From positions 62,001-126,000 of the forward strand of contig JAFGMI010000024.1 of the NCBI GenBank assembly GCA_016927595.1: 64,000 bases of DNA, in the 5' to 3' direction. Position 1 is the first letter of the stretch. Every line of letters starts with the position of its first letter. Of this stretch, positions 8,739-17,497 are shown one piece after another. The notes beneath the pieces were generated by a model, which saw nothing but the letters and a program-made list of their open reading frames with translations, had not been told where the DNA came from and made no database searches. Both the position numbers and the translations under genes were made by a program. Origin of the DNA: Melioribacteraceae bacterium. GTDB lineage: Bacteria > Bacteroidota > Ignavibacteria > Ignavibacteriales > Melioribacteraceae.

Positions 8739-9737
8739 TTGGAAAAATCTATTGATAAAAACGATATCCAATTAGTTGAAAAGTTAAAGCAGTCCATTTC
8801 AGAAATTAAATCTGAAATTTCTAAAGTAATAATCGGACAGGATGAAATAATTGATAACCTGTTAATAAGTCTTTTTTCTAAAGGACATTGCTTGCTGGTG
8901 GGCGTACCGGGTTTAGCGAAGACTTTATTAATAAGAACGGTTGCCGAGGTGCTGGATTTGAAGTTCAGCAGAATACAATTTACTCCGGACCTTATGCCCA
9001 GCGATATTACAGGAACAGAAATACTTGAAGAAGACCAGGTAAGCAAGAAAAGATCATTTAAATTTATTCACGGACCTGTTTTTGCAAATATTATTCTTGC
9101 TGATGAAATTAATAGAACACCGCCGAAGACGCAGGCTGCATTGCTGGAAGCTATGCAGGAGCATAAGGTAACGGCAGCGGGTACATCTTACAGACTGGAT
9201 GAACCTTTTTTTGTCTTAGCTACACAGAATCCGATTGAACAGGAAGGAACGTATCCGCTCCCGGAAGCCCAGCTTGATCGATTTATGTTTAATCTATGGC
9301 TTGATTATCCTTCGTACGATGAAGAAATAAAAATTATAAAATCAACCACGAGCGACTATAAACCTTCACTGCAAAAGGTTATATCGAAGAACTCTATTGA
9401 ATCATACCAGGATTTGGTAAGAAGAGTGCCTGTTGCTGAAAATGTTATTGAGTATGCAGTAAAACTCGTCAAGGCTACTCGTCCCGGTTCGCTTCCTGAG
9501 AACGATGTACTCAAAAACCTTGTAAACTGGGGCGCTGGTCCCAGAGCTTCACAATATTTAATTCTTGCTGCCAAAGCAAAAGCAGTTTTTGAGGGAAGAT
9601 ACTCGCCTCGGATTGATGATGTTAGAATGTTTGCTCTCCCTGTCCTCAGACACAGGATAATACCTACATTTAATGCTGAAGCAGAAGGTATATCTTCAGT
9701 TGATATTATTACCAGAGTATTGGAAAAAACTAATTGA
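8739..9737 (+). CDS. MoxR-family AAA+ ATPase
   Basis: A 332-residue MoxR-type ATPase. The Walker A motif is GVPGLAKT (residues 55-62), Walker B is IILADEINR (about 118-126), and the sensor segment LATQNPIEQEGTYPLPEAQLDRF is diagnostic for MoxR. These enzymes act as chaperones in the assembly of metal-containing or multi-subunit envelope complexes, usually with DUF58 and von Willebrand A proteins encoded beside them. None of those partners is next to this gene; instead an M23 peptidase gene overlaps or abuts its end. The start is TTG at 8739 with a purine-rich GGGGAAAG stretch just upstream; no ATG fits. Confidence 0.93.
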   Translation: MEKSIDKNDIQLVEKLKQSISEIKSEISKVIIGQDEIIDNLLISLFSKGHCLLVGVPGLAKTLLIRTVAEVLDLKFSRIQFTPDLMPSDITGTEILEEDQVSKKRSFKFIHGPVFANIILADEINRTPPKTQAALLEAMQEHKVTAAGTSYRLDEPFFVLATQNPIEQEGTYPLPEAQLDRFMFNLWLDYPSYDEEIKIIKSTTSDYKPSLQKVISKNSIESYQDLVRRVPVAENVIEYAVKLVKATRPGSLPENDVLKNLVNWGAGPRASQYLILAAKAKAVFEGRYSPRIDDVRMFALPVLRHRIIPTFNAEAEGISSVDIITRVLEKTN

Positions 9738-9739
9738 AG

Positions 9740-11023
9740 ATGCAGCCGAGAATTAAAGAACTCTTTTTGTTTCTTTTTTTTATTCCCGCAATTATAATCT
9801 ACATCTTTATTTTAATCCCGGATTATTCCGAGGACGAATCAGATGTAATCGCTGATTCGACGGCTGTAAATCAAGTGCATGAAAATGAATACAGGTTGCA
9901 AGTAGATTCGTTGGTAGAATTCAAATCCGTTGTTGAAAAAAACGAAACTTTATCGGATATACTCCTTGCACATAATATGGATTTTGAGCAAATAATTAAT
10001 ATTGTTAAAGCTGCCCGCCCTGTATTCGATTTCCGCAAAATACAATCTGATAAAAATTATACGATTTACTATCAGAGCGATTCGATAGCTGCGGTGAAAT
10101 ATTTCGTTTATGAGATCGATCCTATAAATTATGTTGTATGCGATTTAACAGATTCAATTGAAGTATTTAAAGCAAGCAGAGATATTGTTACCAAAATCAG
10201 AAGTGTTTCCGGAGTAATTGATAATTCGCTTTATATGACTTTAAGTGAAAACGGTATTAGCGATCTGCTTTCATCAAAACTTGCCGATGTGTATGCATGG
10301 CAGATAGATTTTTATGCTATTCAAAAAGGAGATTTCTTCAAAGTCATTTTCGAAGAGAATTACGTGAATGATAATTTTATAGGTATCGGGAAAGTAAATG
10401 CAGCCGTTTTTACGCACAGAGACAAACCATTTTATGCATTTCGTTACAACATGAACGGGAAGGATGAATTCTTCGATGAGATAGGCAACAGCCTTAGAAA
10501 AGCCTTCTTGAAAGCACCTTTAAGGTTTTCCAGAATCAGCTCAGGATATACTAACAAACGCTTTCATCCAATTCTGAAATATTACCGTCCGCATCGCGGA
10601 ATCGATTATGCTGCACCGCATGGGACACCCGTCCAAGCGGTTGGCGACGGTTTGATTACAGATGTTAGATGGACAAAACAGGGCGGACGGTTCGTCAAAA
10701 TTAAACATAACTCGGTTTATTCCAGCGGATATATGCATCTTTCTTCTTACGCTAAGGGTATTACGCCGGGTAAAAGAGTGCAGCAGGGTCAGATAATCGG
10801 CAGAGTCGGTTCGTCAGGTCTTGCAACCGGACCACATCTTGATTTCAGATTCTGGAAGAATGGTGAATTGGTTAATTACTTAAAACAGGAATTCCCGTCA
10901 TCTCACCCTATAAATAAAAATCTGATTGAAGACTTCTTCGGCTACAGAGACTCATTAAAATCCGGACTTGACAGCATTAAAGTCCATTTCCCCTTCGACC
11001 AGACTTCTTCTTCAGAAAAATAA
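9740..11023 (+). CDS. Membrane-anchored M23 family metallopeptidase (MepM-like)
   Basis: This 427-residue protein has one N-terminal membrane segment (about residues 7-27), a middle region resembling the OapA/Csd3 N-terminal domains of MepM-like hydrolases, and a C-terminal LytM/M23 domain with HRGIDYAAPHGTPV, then YMHLS and GPHLDFR. The family cuts peptidoglycan cross-links or activates amidases. The usual second His of the HxH zinc motif is Asp here (HLD), a variant I believe occurs in related envelope peptidases, so activity is probable but not certain. The ATG at 9740 follows the moxR stop (TGA at 9735-9737); an overlapping TTG at 9734 is possible. It is convergent with the 2-oxoglutarate dehydrogenase gene, only 4 nt apart. 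Confidence 0.88.
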   Translation: MQPRIKELFLFLFFIPAIIIYIFILIPDYSEDESDVIADSTAVNQVHENEYRLQVDSLVEFKSVVEKNETLSDILLAHNMDFEQIINIVKAARPVFDFRKIQSDKNYTIYYQSDSIAAVKYFVYEIDPINYVVCDLTDSIEVFKASRDIVTKIRSVSGVIDNSLYMTLSENGISDLLSSKLADVYAWQIDFYAIQKGDFFKVIFEENYVNDNFIGIGKVNAAVFTHRDKPFYAFRYNMNGKDEFFDEIGNSLRKAFLKAPLRFSRISSGYTNKRFHPILKYYRPHRGIDYAAPHGTPVQAVGDGLITDVRWTKQGGRFVKIKHNSVYSSGYMHLSSYAKGITPGKRVQQGQIIGRVGSSGLATGPHLDFRFWKNGELVNYLKQEFPSSHPINKNLIEDFFGYRDSLKSGLDSIKVHFPFDQTSSSEK

Positions 11024-11027
11024 TAAT

Positions 11028-14000
11028 TTACTTAAAAGCTCCTTTGATAAGATCTTCCTGCTGCTTTGTACTTATTTTTGCTGAACCTGAAGCCGGGCTT
11101 GGACTTTCGGGTCGTCCGACATATAATAATTTTTGTTTCGGTTTAATTAACTCAATCAATCTCGGAAATATGAAATACCACGCGCCCATATTTTTAGGTT
11201 CTTCCTGAACCCATCTAATGTCTTTTACTGTGGGATACCTGCTTAATAAATTTTCAATAGCCATACCAGGGAAAGGATAGAGCTGTTCGATTCTGATGAT
11301 TGCTGTGTCGGTAATACTATTTAAGCTTTTGAATTTTATTAAATCATAGTATACTTTACCGCTTGTAAGAATTATTTTCTTAATACCTGTATCTGAATCG
11401 GTCAGCACATTATCAATTACCTCTTCAAAACGACCTTCGGTAAACTCTGCAATACCAGATCTGGCAGCGGGAAGTCTTAAAATACTTTTAGGAGACATAA
11501 TAACCAGAGGCTTCTCAAGTCCCGAATGAACATGCCTTCTCAGCAAATGAAAATACTGAGCGGGAGTTGAAGGGTAAGTTACGTACATGTTATCTTCGGC
11601 GCACAGGATTAAAAATCTTTCCAACCTTGCACTGCTATGTTCCGGTCCTTGCCCTTCCTGACCATGAGGAAGAAGCATAACAACTTTATTGGGCAGTTTC
11701 CATTTTTTTTCGGAGCATGAAATGAAATTGTCAATTATAACCTGAGCGCTGTTTGCAAAATCGCCGAACTGTGCTTCCCATATTACAAGTGCAAGAGGAT
11801 CAGCTACACTGTATCCGTATTCGAAACCGAGCACTGCGGCTTCAGACAACAAACTGTCCAGAGGTTCAAGAGTTGCCTGATTTTCGATGATGTTGTTATG
11901 GGGTATTATTTCTTTTTCGTTATTAATATCTGTTAGTATCAAATGTCTTTGACTGAAAGTACCGCGGGCACTATCCTGTCCGCTTAATCTTACAGGCACT
12001 CCTTCCAGTAAAAGTGAACCAAACGCAAGCGCCTCACCGAATGCCCAGTCAATGTCGGTTCTTCCTGTCAGAAATTCCTTTCTTTTTGCTATGTGCTTTT
12101 TTAACTTCGGATTCGGTGTAAAATCCGGAGGAAAAGTTGTAATAGCTTTTACTACTTTCGAGAGTTTTTCAAAACTGACACTTGTATCACTCAAGATTTT
12201 TTTTGATTTGTATTCATCCTCACTTACTGCGAGCGTTCTGTCAGGGATAAAATCATTTTTTTTCTTTTTCGAATCCTTCAGAGCCTTATCCAGTCTGCCA
12301 TATAATTCATCTTCAAGTTTTTTTATTTCCTTTTCAGTAATTATATTTTCTTTAATTAGTTTTTCCGCATAAATTTGTTTGACAGAAGGATGCTCTTTTA
12401 TTTTTTTATACATTAAAGGCTGCGTATAAACAGGATCGTCTCCTTCATTATGACCATGACGCCTGTATCCGACTACATCAATTACCACATCTTTATTGAA
12501 TTCCTGTCTGTATTCAAAAGCTAGTTTTGTAACCCATAAGCAGGCTTCCGGATCATCTCCGTTGACATGGAAAATGGGGGACTGAACCATTTTAGCGACA
12601 TCGGTGGCGTATGGCGATGAGCGCGCGTCTTCAGGTGCAGTAGTAAATCCTATCTGATTGTTTATTATAATATGAATTGTACCACCTGTTCTGTATCCTT
12701 TTAATTGCGAAAGGTTTAACGTCTCGGCTACGATACCCTGTCCGGCAAATGCAGCATCACCGTGGATTAGCAGAGGAATTATCAGTTTCCTTTCTCTATC
12801 GTGAATACGTGTTTGCTTTGCGCGCACTATCCCTTCAACTACCGGATTTACCCATTCAAGATGACTGGGATTAGAAGACACTGATATTTTAATTTTCTTA
12901 CCGTCTTCTGTTTCGTATTGACCGGTCGCACCCAGGTGATATTTTACATCGCCGGTACCCTGCGATGAATCTGGATCAATATTATCTTCAAACTCAGAGA
13001 ATATTTTATCATACGATTTACCGATGATATTGGAGAGCACATTTAATCTTCCTCTGTGTGCCATTCCCAGTATAACTTCTTTAACACCGTTTGACGCAGA
13101 AGTATTCAGCAGTTCATCCAGGACAATGATAACCGCTTCATTACCTTCTAAAGAAAACCTTTTATGCCCGATGAATTTTGTATGGAGAAAGTGTTCGAAT
13201 GACTCTGCTACTATCAGCTTTTCGATTATTCGGGTTTTAGCCTCGTTTGAAAAACCTGGTTTGTTTTTGATTGTTTCCATTTTTGACTGAAGCCAGGCTT
13301 TTTCTTCAGGATTCTGAATATGCATATATTCAGCCCCGATTTTTTCACAATAAGTTGCATGCAGGACTTCTAGTATTTGTCTTAATGTTCCGGCTTCAAG
13401 CCCTTTTAAATTTGCAGTTACAAAATTCCTGTCGTAGTCCCATATTGTAAATCCGTAAAAGGAAGGATCGAGTTCCTTGTGAAATCCAATTTTGGACGAG
13501 AGAGGATTAGTATTGGCAATTAGATGTCCTCTAACCCTGTACATATTAATCAATGCAAGTATTTGAGCCTGCTTTTCTATCTCACTCTGATTTTCGCCAG
13601 GAGCAGCCTCTTTCGTGGTTGTATCTATTCCCCAACTTACAGGATTTTGTGGTATATCGAGATCGTGAAAAATGGTTTCGTAAAAAACTTCTTCACCTCT
13701 GAGTAAACTGTCGATATATTTAAGAAATTCTCCTGATTCAGCTCCCTGTATTATCCGATGATCGTATGTACTTGTGATGTTCATTACTTTGCCGATACCC
13801 AGACTCGCAAGTGCGGACGGATTCATCGCTTTAAACTCTGCCGGATAATCAATAGCACCAATTGCTATTATGCAGCCCTGTCCGAGCATCAGACGTGGTG
13901 TAGAGGACACTGTGCCGATTCCCCCGGGATTTGTGAGCGTTACCGTTGTACGCTGAAAATCTGCAGGTTCAATATTTCCGTTCTTTACTTTTGAAATAAT

Positions 14001-14663
14001 ATTATTATACGCTTCATAAAATTCATGGAAATTCATTTTCCCTGCTTTTTTAATATTCGGAACTATCAGGGAGCGTGTACCGTCCTTTCGTTCGGTATCG
14101 ACTGCAATACCCAGATTCACATACGGTTTGTCGACTATATTAGGTTTACCTTCTACTATTGCAAATGAATTATTGATTCCGGGATATTTTTTCAGCGCTA
14201 ATACAACTGCATAGGCGACTATGTGTGTAAAAGACATTCTGCCCTTGTTCATTCTCTGGAGATGAGTGTTTATAATTCTCCTGTTTTCTTCCAGTAGTTT
14301 AACAGATATCGTTCTGAGAGAAGTGGCGGTAGGAATGTTCAGACTAGCGTCCATATTCTCAATTATTTTCGCTCCGACTCCCGTTATTACGTTTGTCCGG
14401 CCTTCGTCAGAAATCTCAAAAGAATGTGCGGATTTAAAACTATTTCTCACATTTTCCTGAGGAGAAATTACATTCATCTCTGTACTTCGTTTTTCAGATC
14501 CATTTTTATTACCAGTAATCAGGTCGAAGTATCCGTGCCACTCCGAAGAAACTGAATCCGGATTATCCAGATATTTTTCAAGTAAATCGGCGACGAAACC
14601 GAAGTTGTATCCAAATTGATTAAATAATTCCTGGTGATAAGCAGTGATATTTTTTTGTGACAT
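11028..14663 (-). CDS. kgd: Multifunctional 2-oxoglutarate decarboxylase/dehydrogenase (E2-like domain fused to E1)
   Basis: The 1211-residue product combines a short N-terminal SucA-like segment (HGYFD), a catalytic succinyltransferase-like E2 domain (about residues 80-330, ending with the active-site block STYDHRIIQG), and a thiamine-diphosphate E1 domain (residues about 370 to the end; HRGRLNVL near 530, GDAAFAGQG, NNQIGFTT, RHGHNEGDDP, and GQEGQGPEHSSARLERFL near 1000). This is the layout of mycobacterial KGD, serving the 2-oxoglutarate step of the TCA cycle. No lipoyl domain is present, so a lipoylated partner must come from another gene. The ATG at 14663 before SQKNITAYHQE is chosen; an in-frame TTG at 14699 exists. 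Neither has a clear ribosome-binding site. Confidence 0.93.
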   Translation of the reverse strand: MSQKNITAYHQELFNQFGYNFGFVADLLEKYLDNPDSVSSEWHGYFDLITGNKNGSEKRSTEMNVISPQENVRNSFKSAHSFEISDEGRTNVITGVGAKIIENMDASLNIPTATSLRTISVKLLEENRRIINTHLQRMNKGRMSFTHIVAYAVVLALKKYPGINNSFAIVEGKPNIVDKPYVNLGIAVDTERKDGTRSLIVPNIKKAGKMNFHEFYEAYNNIISKVKNGNIEPADFQRTTVTLTNPGGIGTVSSTPRLMLGQGCIIAIGAIDYPAEFKAMNPSALASLGIGKVMNITSTYDHRIIQGAESGEFLKYIDSLLRGEEVFYETIFHDLDIPQNPVSWGIDTTTKEAAPGENQSEIEKQAQILALINMYRVRGHLIANTNPLSSKIGFHKELDPSFYGFTIWDYDRNFVTANLKGLEAGTLRQILEVLHATYCEKIGAEYMHIQNPEEKAWLQSKMETIKNKPGFSNEAKTRIIEKLIVAESFEHFLHTKFIGHKRFSLEGNEAVIIVLDELLNTSASNGVKEVILGMAHRGRLNVLSNIIGKSYDKIFSEFEDNIDPDSSQGTGDVKYHLGATGQYETEDGKKIKISVSSNPSHLEWVNPVVEGIVRAKQTRIHDRERKLIIPLLIHGDAAFAGQGIVAETLNLSQLKGYRTGGTIHIIINNQIGFTTAPEDARSSPYATDVAKMVQSPIFHVNGDDPEACLWVTKLAFEYRQEFNKDVVIDVVGYRRHGHNEGDDPVYTQPLMYKKIKEHPSVKQIYAEKLIKENIITEKEIKKLEDELYGRLDKALKDSKKKKNDFIPDRTLAVSEDEYKSKKILSDTSVSFEKLSKVVKAITTFPPDFTPNPKLKKHIAKRKEFLTGRTDIDWAFGEALAFGSLLLEGVPVRLSGQDSARGTFSQRHLILTDINNEKEIIPHNNIIENQATLEPLDSLLSEAAVLGFEYGYSVADPLALVIWEAQFGDFANSAQVIIDNFISCSEKKWKLPNKVVMLLPHGQEGQGPEHSSARLERFLILCAEDNMYVTYPSTPAQYFHLLRRHVHSGLEKPLVIMSPKSILRLPAARSGIAEFTEGRFEEVIDNVLTDSDTGIKKIILTSGKVYYDLIKFKSLNSITDTAIIRIEQLYPFPGMAIENLLSRYPTVKDIRWVQEEPKNMGAWYFIFPRLIELIKPKQKLLYVGRPESPSPASGSAKISTKQQEDLIKGAFK

Positions 14664-14926
14664 TTTCGGCTTTTTCTGTTTGTTGTTAGATTGTAACAAT
14701 ATAAAAGGATAAAATGTTCTATTCCAGGGGAAATAAGATTGTGAAAAAGATACACGGAAAGTTAAATAAAATAACTGAATATTCAGTAAAATTATCTGAA
14801 GTCATTGAATTTTTGATGATAATTAAATTGGTTAATACATCCTTTTTAGTAACTCCACTTTTTTGAGCACCGGTTGTAACATTTTAACCCGGTATTCAAT
14901 CTAAGAATTAGTTAAACCAGAAATTT

Positions 14927-15442
14927 ATGGAAGAATCAGGATTAGTAATCAGCTGCGAAAAGTGGAGAAAACGCAGCTTTTAGAAGAATATATGAGGCTA
15001 ATGTTTCCGGTTTCTGAAGCAATTCAGCTGCGATGATGATTCAGTAGCTGATTGGGTTCAGACTGCATTTATCATAGTATTCGGCAAAATTGATCAATTC
15101 AGAGGAGAATCAAAATTTTCAACATGGTTATTCGGTATAGCTTTGAATGAAATGAAAAAAGACAGATTCAGAACAGGTAAAATTTATTTCACAGAACTGA
15201 ATGCAGCGGAAGGAATTCCGGTTGAAGAATTCGAACTTGAAATAAGTAATGAACTGAAATTTTACCTTAAGGATATTGATGAGTTAAAACGTACCGTGTT
15301 TTTATTAAAAGAGATTGAAGGCTACTCTCACCAAGAAATTGCTGAAGTTCTGAATATTAGCGTTTCATTCTCCCGGACAATTCTATGCAGAACAAAAGAA
15401 TTACTCAGTAGAAGAATTGAATCGGACGGAGGTATTAAATGA
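14927..15442 (+). pseudogene. ECF sigma factor gene interrupted by two compensating frameshifts
   Basis: Reading from ATG 14927 gives MEESGLVISCEK, then a one-base shift is needed in the GAAAAG run (14957-14962) to continue as GENAAFRRIYEANV, and a second shift back at the TTT of 15004-15006 to continue as FRFLKQF. The rest then reads cleanly: region 2 (DWVQTAF, FRGESKFSTWLFGIALN) and region 4 (LLKEIEGYSHQEIAEVLNIS), ending at 15442. The first and last parts share one frame; between them that frame has TAG at 14981 and TAA at 14999. As written no full sigma factor can be made by normal translation; the longest clean product (TTG 15143) lacks most of region 2. The stop overlaps the next ATG by 4 nt. 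Natural decay, sequencing error or recoding are all possible. Confidence 0.8.
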
Positions 15443-15945
15443 AAAAGTACTCAGATTATTATGATACCAGCGATTATCACTCACCTGTATTAAAAAACGG
15501 AATGTGGATGAAAATCCGGGATAGTATTGCGGAACCGGCAGACCGTAATTTGTTCAAAATTGATCTCAGAAGCTATGCCCTCGGCATTATGTCGGCAATT
15601 ATAATTTCGTTTAGCATTGCGGGGATTCGAAGTATCTATATGACTTTTTATAACGATTCTCTGCCTGAACTCGTACGTATGAATAAAACCTACTTAACTG
15701 CTACTGAAGGATTGGAAAAACTTGTTGCTGAGCGGATCAGACAAAGTGAGATAAAAACTCCCGATGAGGGTATACTAAACAAAAATGAAAGCCTGGCAAG
15801 TATCAACAAAGCAATTCAGGAAATTCAGATCAGTGCTTTTTATAAAGATTATTCCAGTGTAAAGCAGCAAAGATTAAAAACTCTTTACCTTATGAAACCG
15901 CAAATACTTGATGAGATAATTTCTTTAGAGGGAGAACCAAAATGA
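15439..15945 (+). CDS. Single-pass membrane protein in the anti-sigma position
   Basis: A 168-residue protein with a charged N-terminal cytoplasmic part (about 45 residues), one membrane segment (IMSAIIISFSIAGI, about residues 50-70) and a helical C-terminal part of about 95 residues expected outside the membrane. It overlaps the sigma gene by ATGA and the next gene by ATGA, so the three are a translationally coupled operon. The position and topology are those of an anti-sigma factor. However, there is no cysteine in the protein, hence no HxxxCxxC zinc anti-sigma motif, and no family is recognised. The role is inferred from context only. Confidence 0.65.
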   Translation: MKKYSDYYDTSDYHSPVLKNGMWMKIRDSIAEPADRNLFKIDLRSYALGIMSAIIISFSIAGIRSIYMTFYNDSLPELVRMNKTYLTATEGLEKLVAERIRQSEIKTPDEGILNKNESLASINKAIQEIQISAFYKDYSSVKQQRLKTLYLMKPQILDEIISLEGEPK

Positions 15946-17348
15946 AAAAGATATTATTATTGTTTCTGCTGATGGCATCTTTATGTTCAACAGCAACAGA
16001 AAAAAAACATATTAAAAAATCCTTTCAGATTAATCCGCAGAAATTAATTGAATTTATGGGCGAATCGGGACTTAAAGTAAAATTCCGATCCTGGGCTAAG
16101 GATTCGGCTATGGTGGAGTTAAATGTTAAAATCAAAAGCTCTGAAAAAGAATTCGAAAGGGAATATATTGAAAGCTTCGATGTTGTATTCCGGGAAAACG
16201 ATTTTCATTATACAATCGGAATTGAAGCGATCGATTATAATCCCTCAATCAGTATTTGGGATATTTTAACTCTGGATTTTAAACGTTCAGTAAGTATTGA
16301 TATATCCGGATATATTTATATCCCCGATAAGAACAGTCTCTCTGCGCGGATACGATACAGTGAAATAAATCTCGAAGGTATGTCCGGGAAACTGAATATT
16401 ATCGGAAGGGGAAATACAATCAGACTTTCTGATTGTACTGAAGTCCGGGAAATAGAAAATGATTACGGCGAGGTATATATCAAAGACTGCCGTTCACCCG
16501 GTTTGAAGCTTTCAACTCGCAGTTCAAAGGTAAGAATAGATTCATTTACAGGAAGGCTTGATATCAATGCACCATATACTGAAATCTATGCTGAACGATG
16601 CGACGGTGACGTAGATATTAGATCAGGAAGTTCCAGGATCGAGGCAGAAACTGTTTCGGGGAGTCTGCACATTGATGCACAATACGCGGATATTAAACTT
16701 CACCAGATACGCGATTCGGTAATTATCCTTACACGAAGTGCGATCGCTGATATATCAAACATCAGCGGGTTGAGGTTTAAAGGTCCTTATTCGAAATTGT
16801 TCGTCTGCGACATATCCGGGGAAAGATTCAATGAGACAGTAATTGAAAACCGTTCGGGTAGCATTGAACTGCACAGGATAAATAGCAATCTGAGAATAGA
16901 CGATGAGTATTCGCAGATAAATCTAGATTCTGTAAATGGGAATGTTTTATTGAAATCGCGAAGTAACGAAATAAAGTGCAGGTATCTGAAGGGAAATTGG
17001 GAGTCAGATACCAGATACAGCAATATAATTCTGGAGGATGCAAAGTCACGAAAACTTATGATTAAAAATATTAGCGGCTCGGTAGAAACTGAAATGGTTT
17101 CGGAGCCGGAATATGTGGATATTTCAAATAAGCATGGCGATGTGAATTTAATGTTAAATAAGAGTTTTTCAGGAAAGTTCAATTTAGAAGTTGAATACGG
17201 CAAAATAAATTCGGATTTTCCACTTACATTAAATTATTATAATAGTAATGGTAAAAAATCGATTGCTTCAGAAGTCGGCAACAGTAACAATATTATCAAA
17301 ATTAAAAACAGATCTGGAAGCATCAACCTGCTTAAACACTCCGATTAA
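15942..17348 (+). CDS. Exported DUF4097-like beta-strand repeat protein
   Basis: The 468-residue protein has a signal peptide (ending near LCSTATEKK) followed by about 130 residues of mixed sequence and then repeated short beta-strand units of roughly 36-40 residues, each with a pattern such as STRSSKVRIDSFTGRLDI, then a 'Y(T/A/S)xI' strand (APYTEIYAE, AQYADIKLH, DEYSQINLD, TRYSNIILE). This matches the DUF4097/DUF2807 type of adhesin-like beta-helix. It is the last gene of the sigma triad, so it is likely an envelope target or sensor of that system. Such proteins are often found beside ECF sigma genes in Bacteroidota. Exact function is unknown. A strong terminator follows. Confidence 0.75.
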   Translation: MKKILLLFLLMASLCSTATEKKHIKKSFQINPQKLIEFMGESGLKVKFRSWAKDSAMVELNVKIKSSEKEFEREYIESFDVVFRENDFHYTIGIEAIDYNPSISIWDILTLDFKRSVSIDISGYIYIPDKNSLSARIRYSEINLEGMSGKLNIIGRGNTIRLSDCTEVREIENDYGEVYIKDCRSPGLKLSTRSSKVRIDSFTGRLDINAPYTEIYAERCDGDVDIRSGSSRIEAETVSGSLHIDAQYADIKLHQIRDSVIILTRSAIADISNISGLRFKGPYSKLFVCDISGERFNETVIENRSGSIELHRINSNLRIDDEYSQINLDSVNGNVLLKSRSNEIKCRYLKGNWESDTRYSNIILEDAKSRKLMIKNISGSVETEMVSEPEYVDISNKHGDVNLMLNKSFSGKFNLEVEYGKINSDFPLTLNYYNSNGKKSIASEVGNSNNIIKIKNRSGSINLLKHSD

Positions 17349-17364
17349 CTTTTGCAGTTTATTT

Positions 17365-17400
17365 AATCTCCGGTTTAGCAAAACCGGAGATTTTCAATTT
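17365..17400 (+). terminator. Rho-independent terminator after the sigma/DUF4097 operon
   Basis: A perfect 12-bp stem AATCTCCGGTTT (17365-17376) / AAACCGGAGATT (17381-17392) with an AGCA tetraloop is followed by a T-rich run. It closes the three-gene operon that starts at 14927. Confidence 0.92.
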
Positions 17401-17497
17401 TTTCAAAACCGGTTTATAAATGAATCTTATTATTTTTGTAATGTTTGTATGAATTAATAACTTATAAATAATCTTTTCAAGAATTTATAAATTGCCT

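Noticed and set aside
13758-13994. Plus-strand reading frames inside the kgd gene
   Set aside because: They are shadows of a strongly conserved minus-strand gene and have no coding features.
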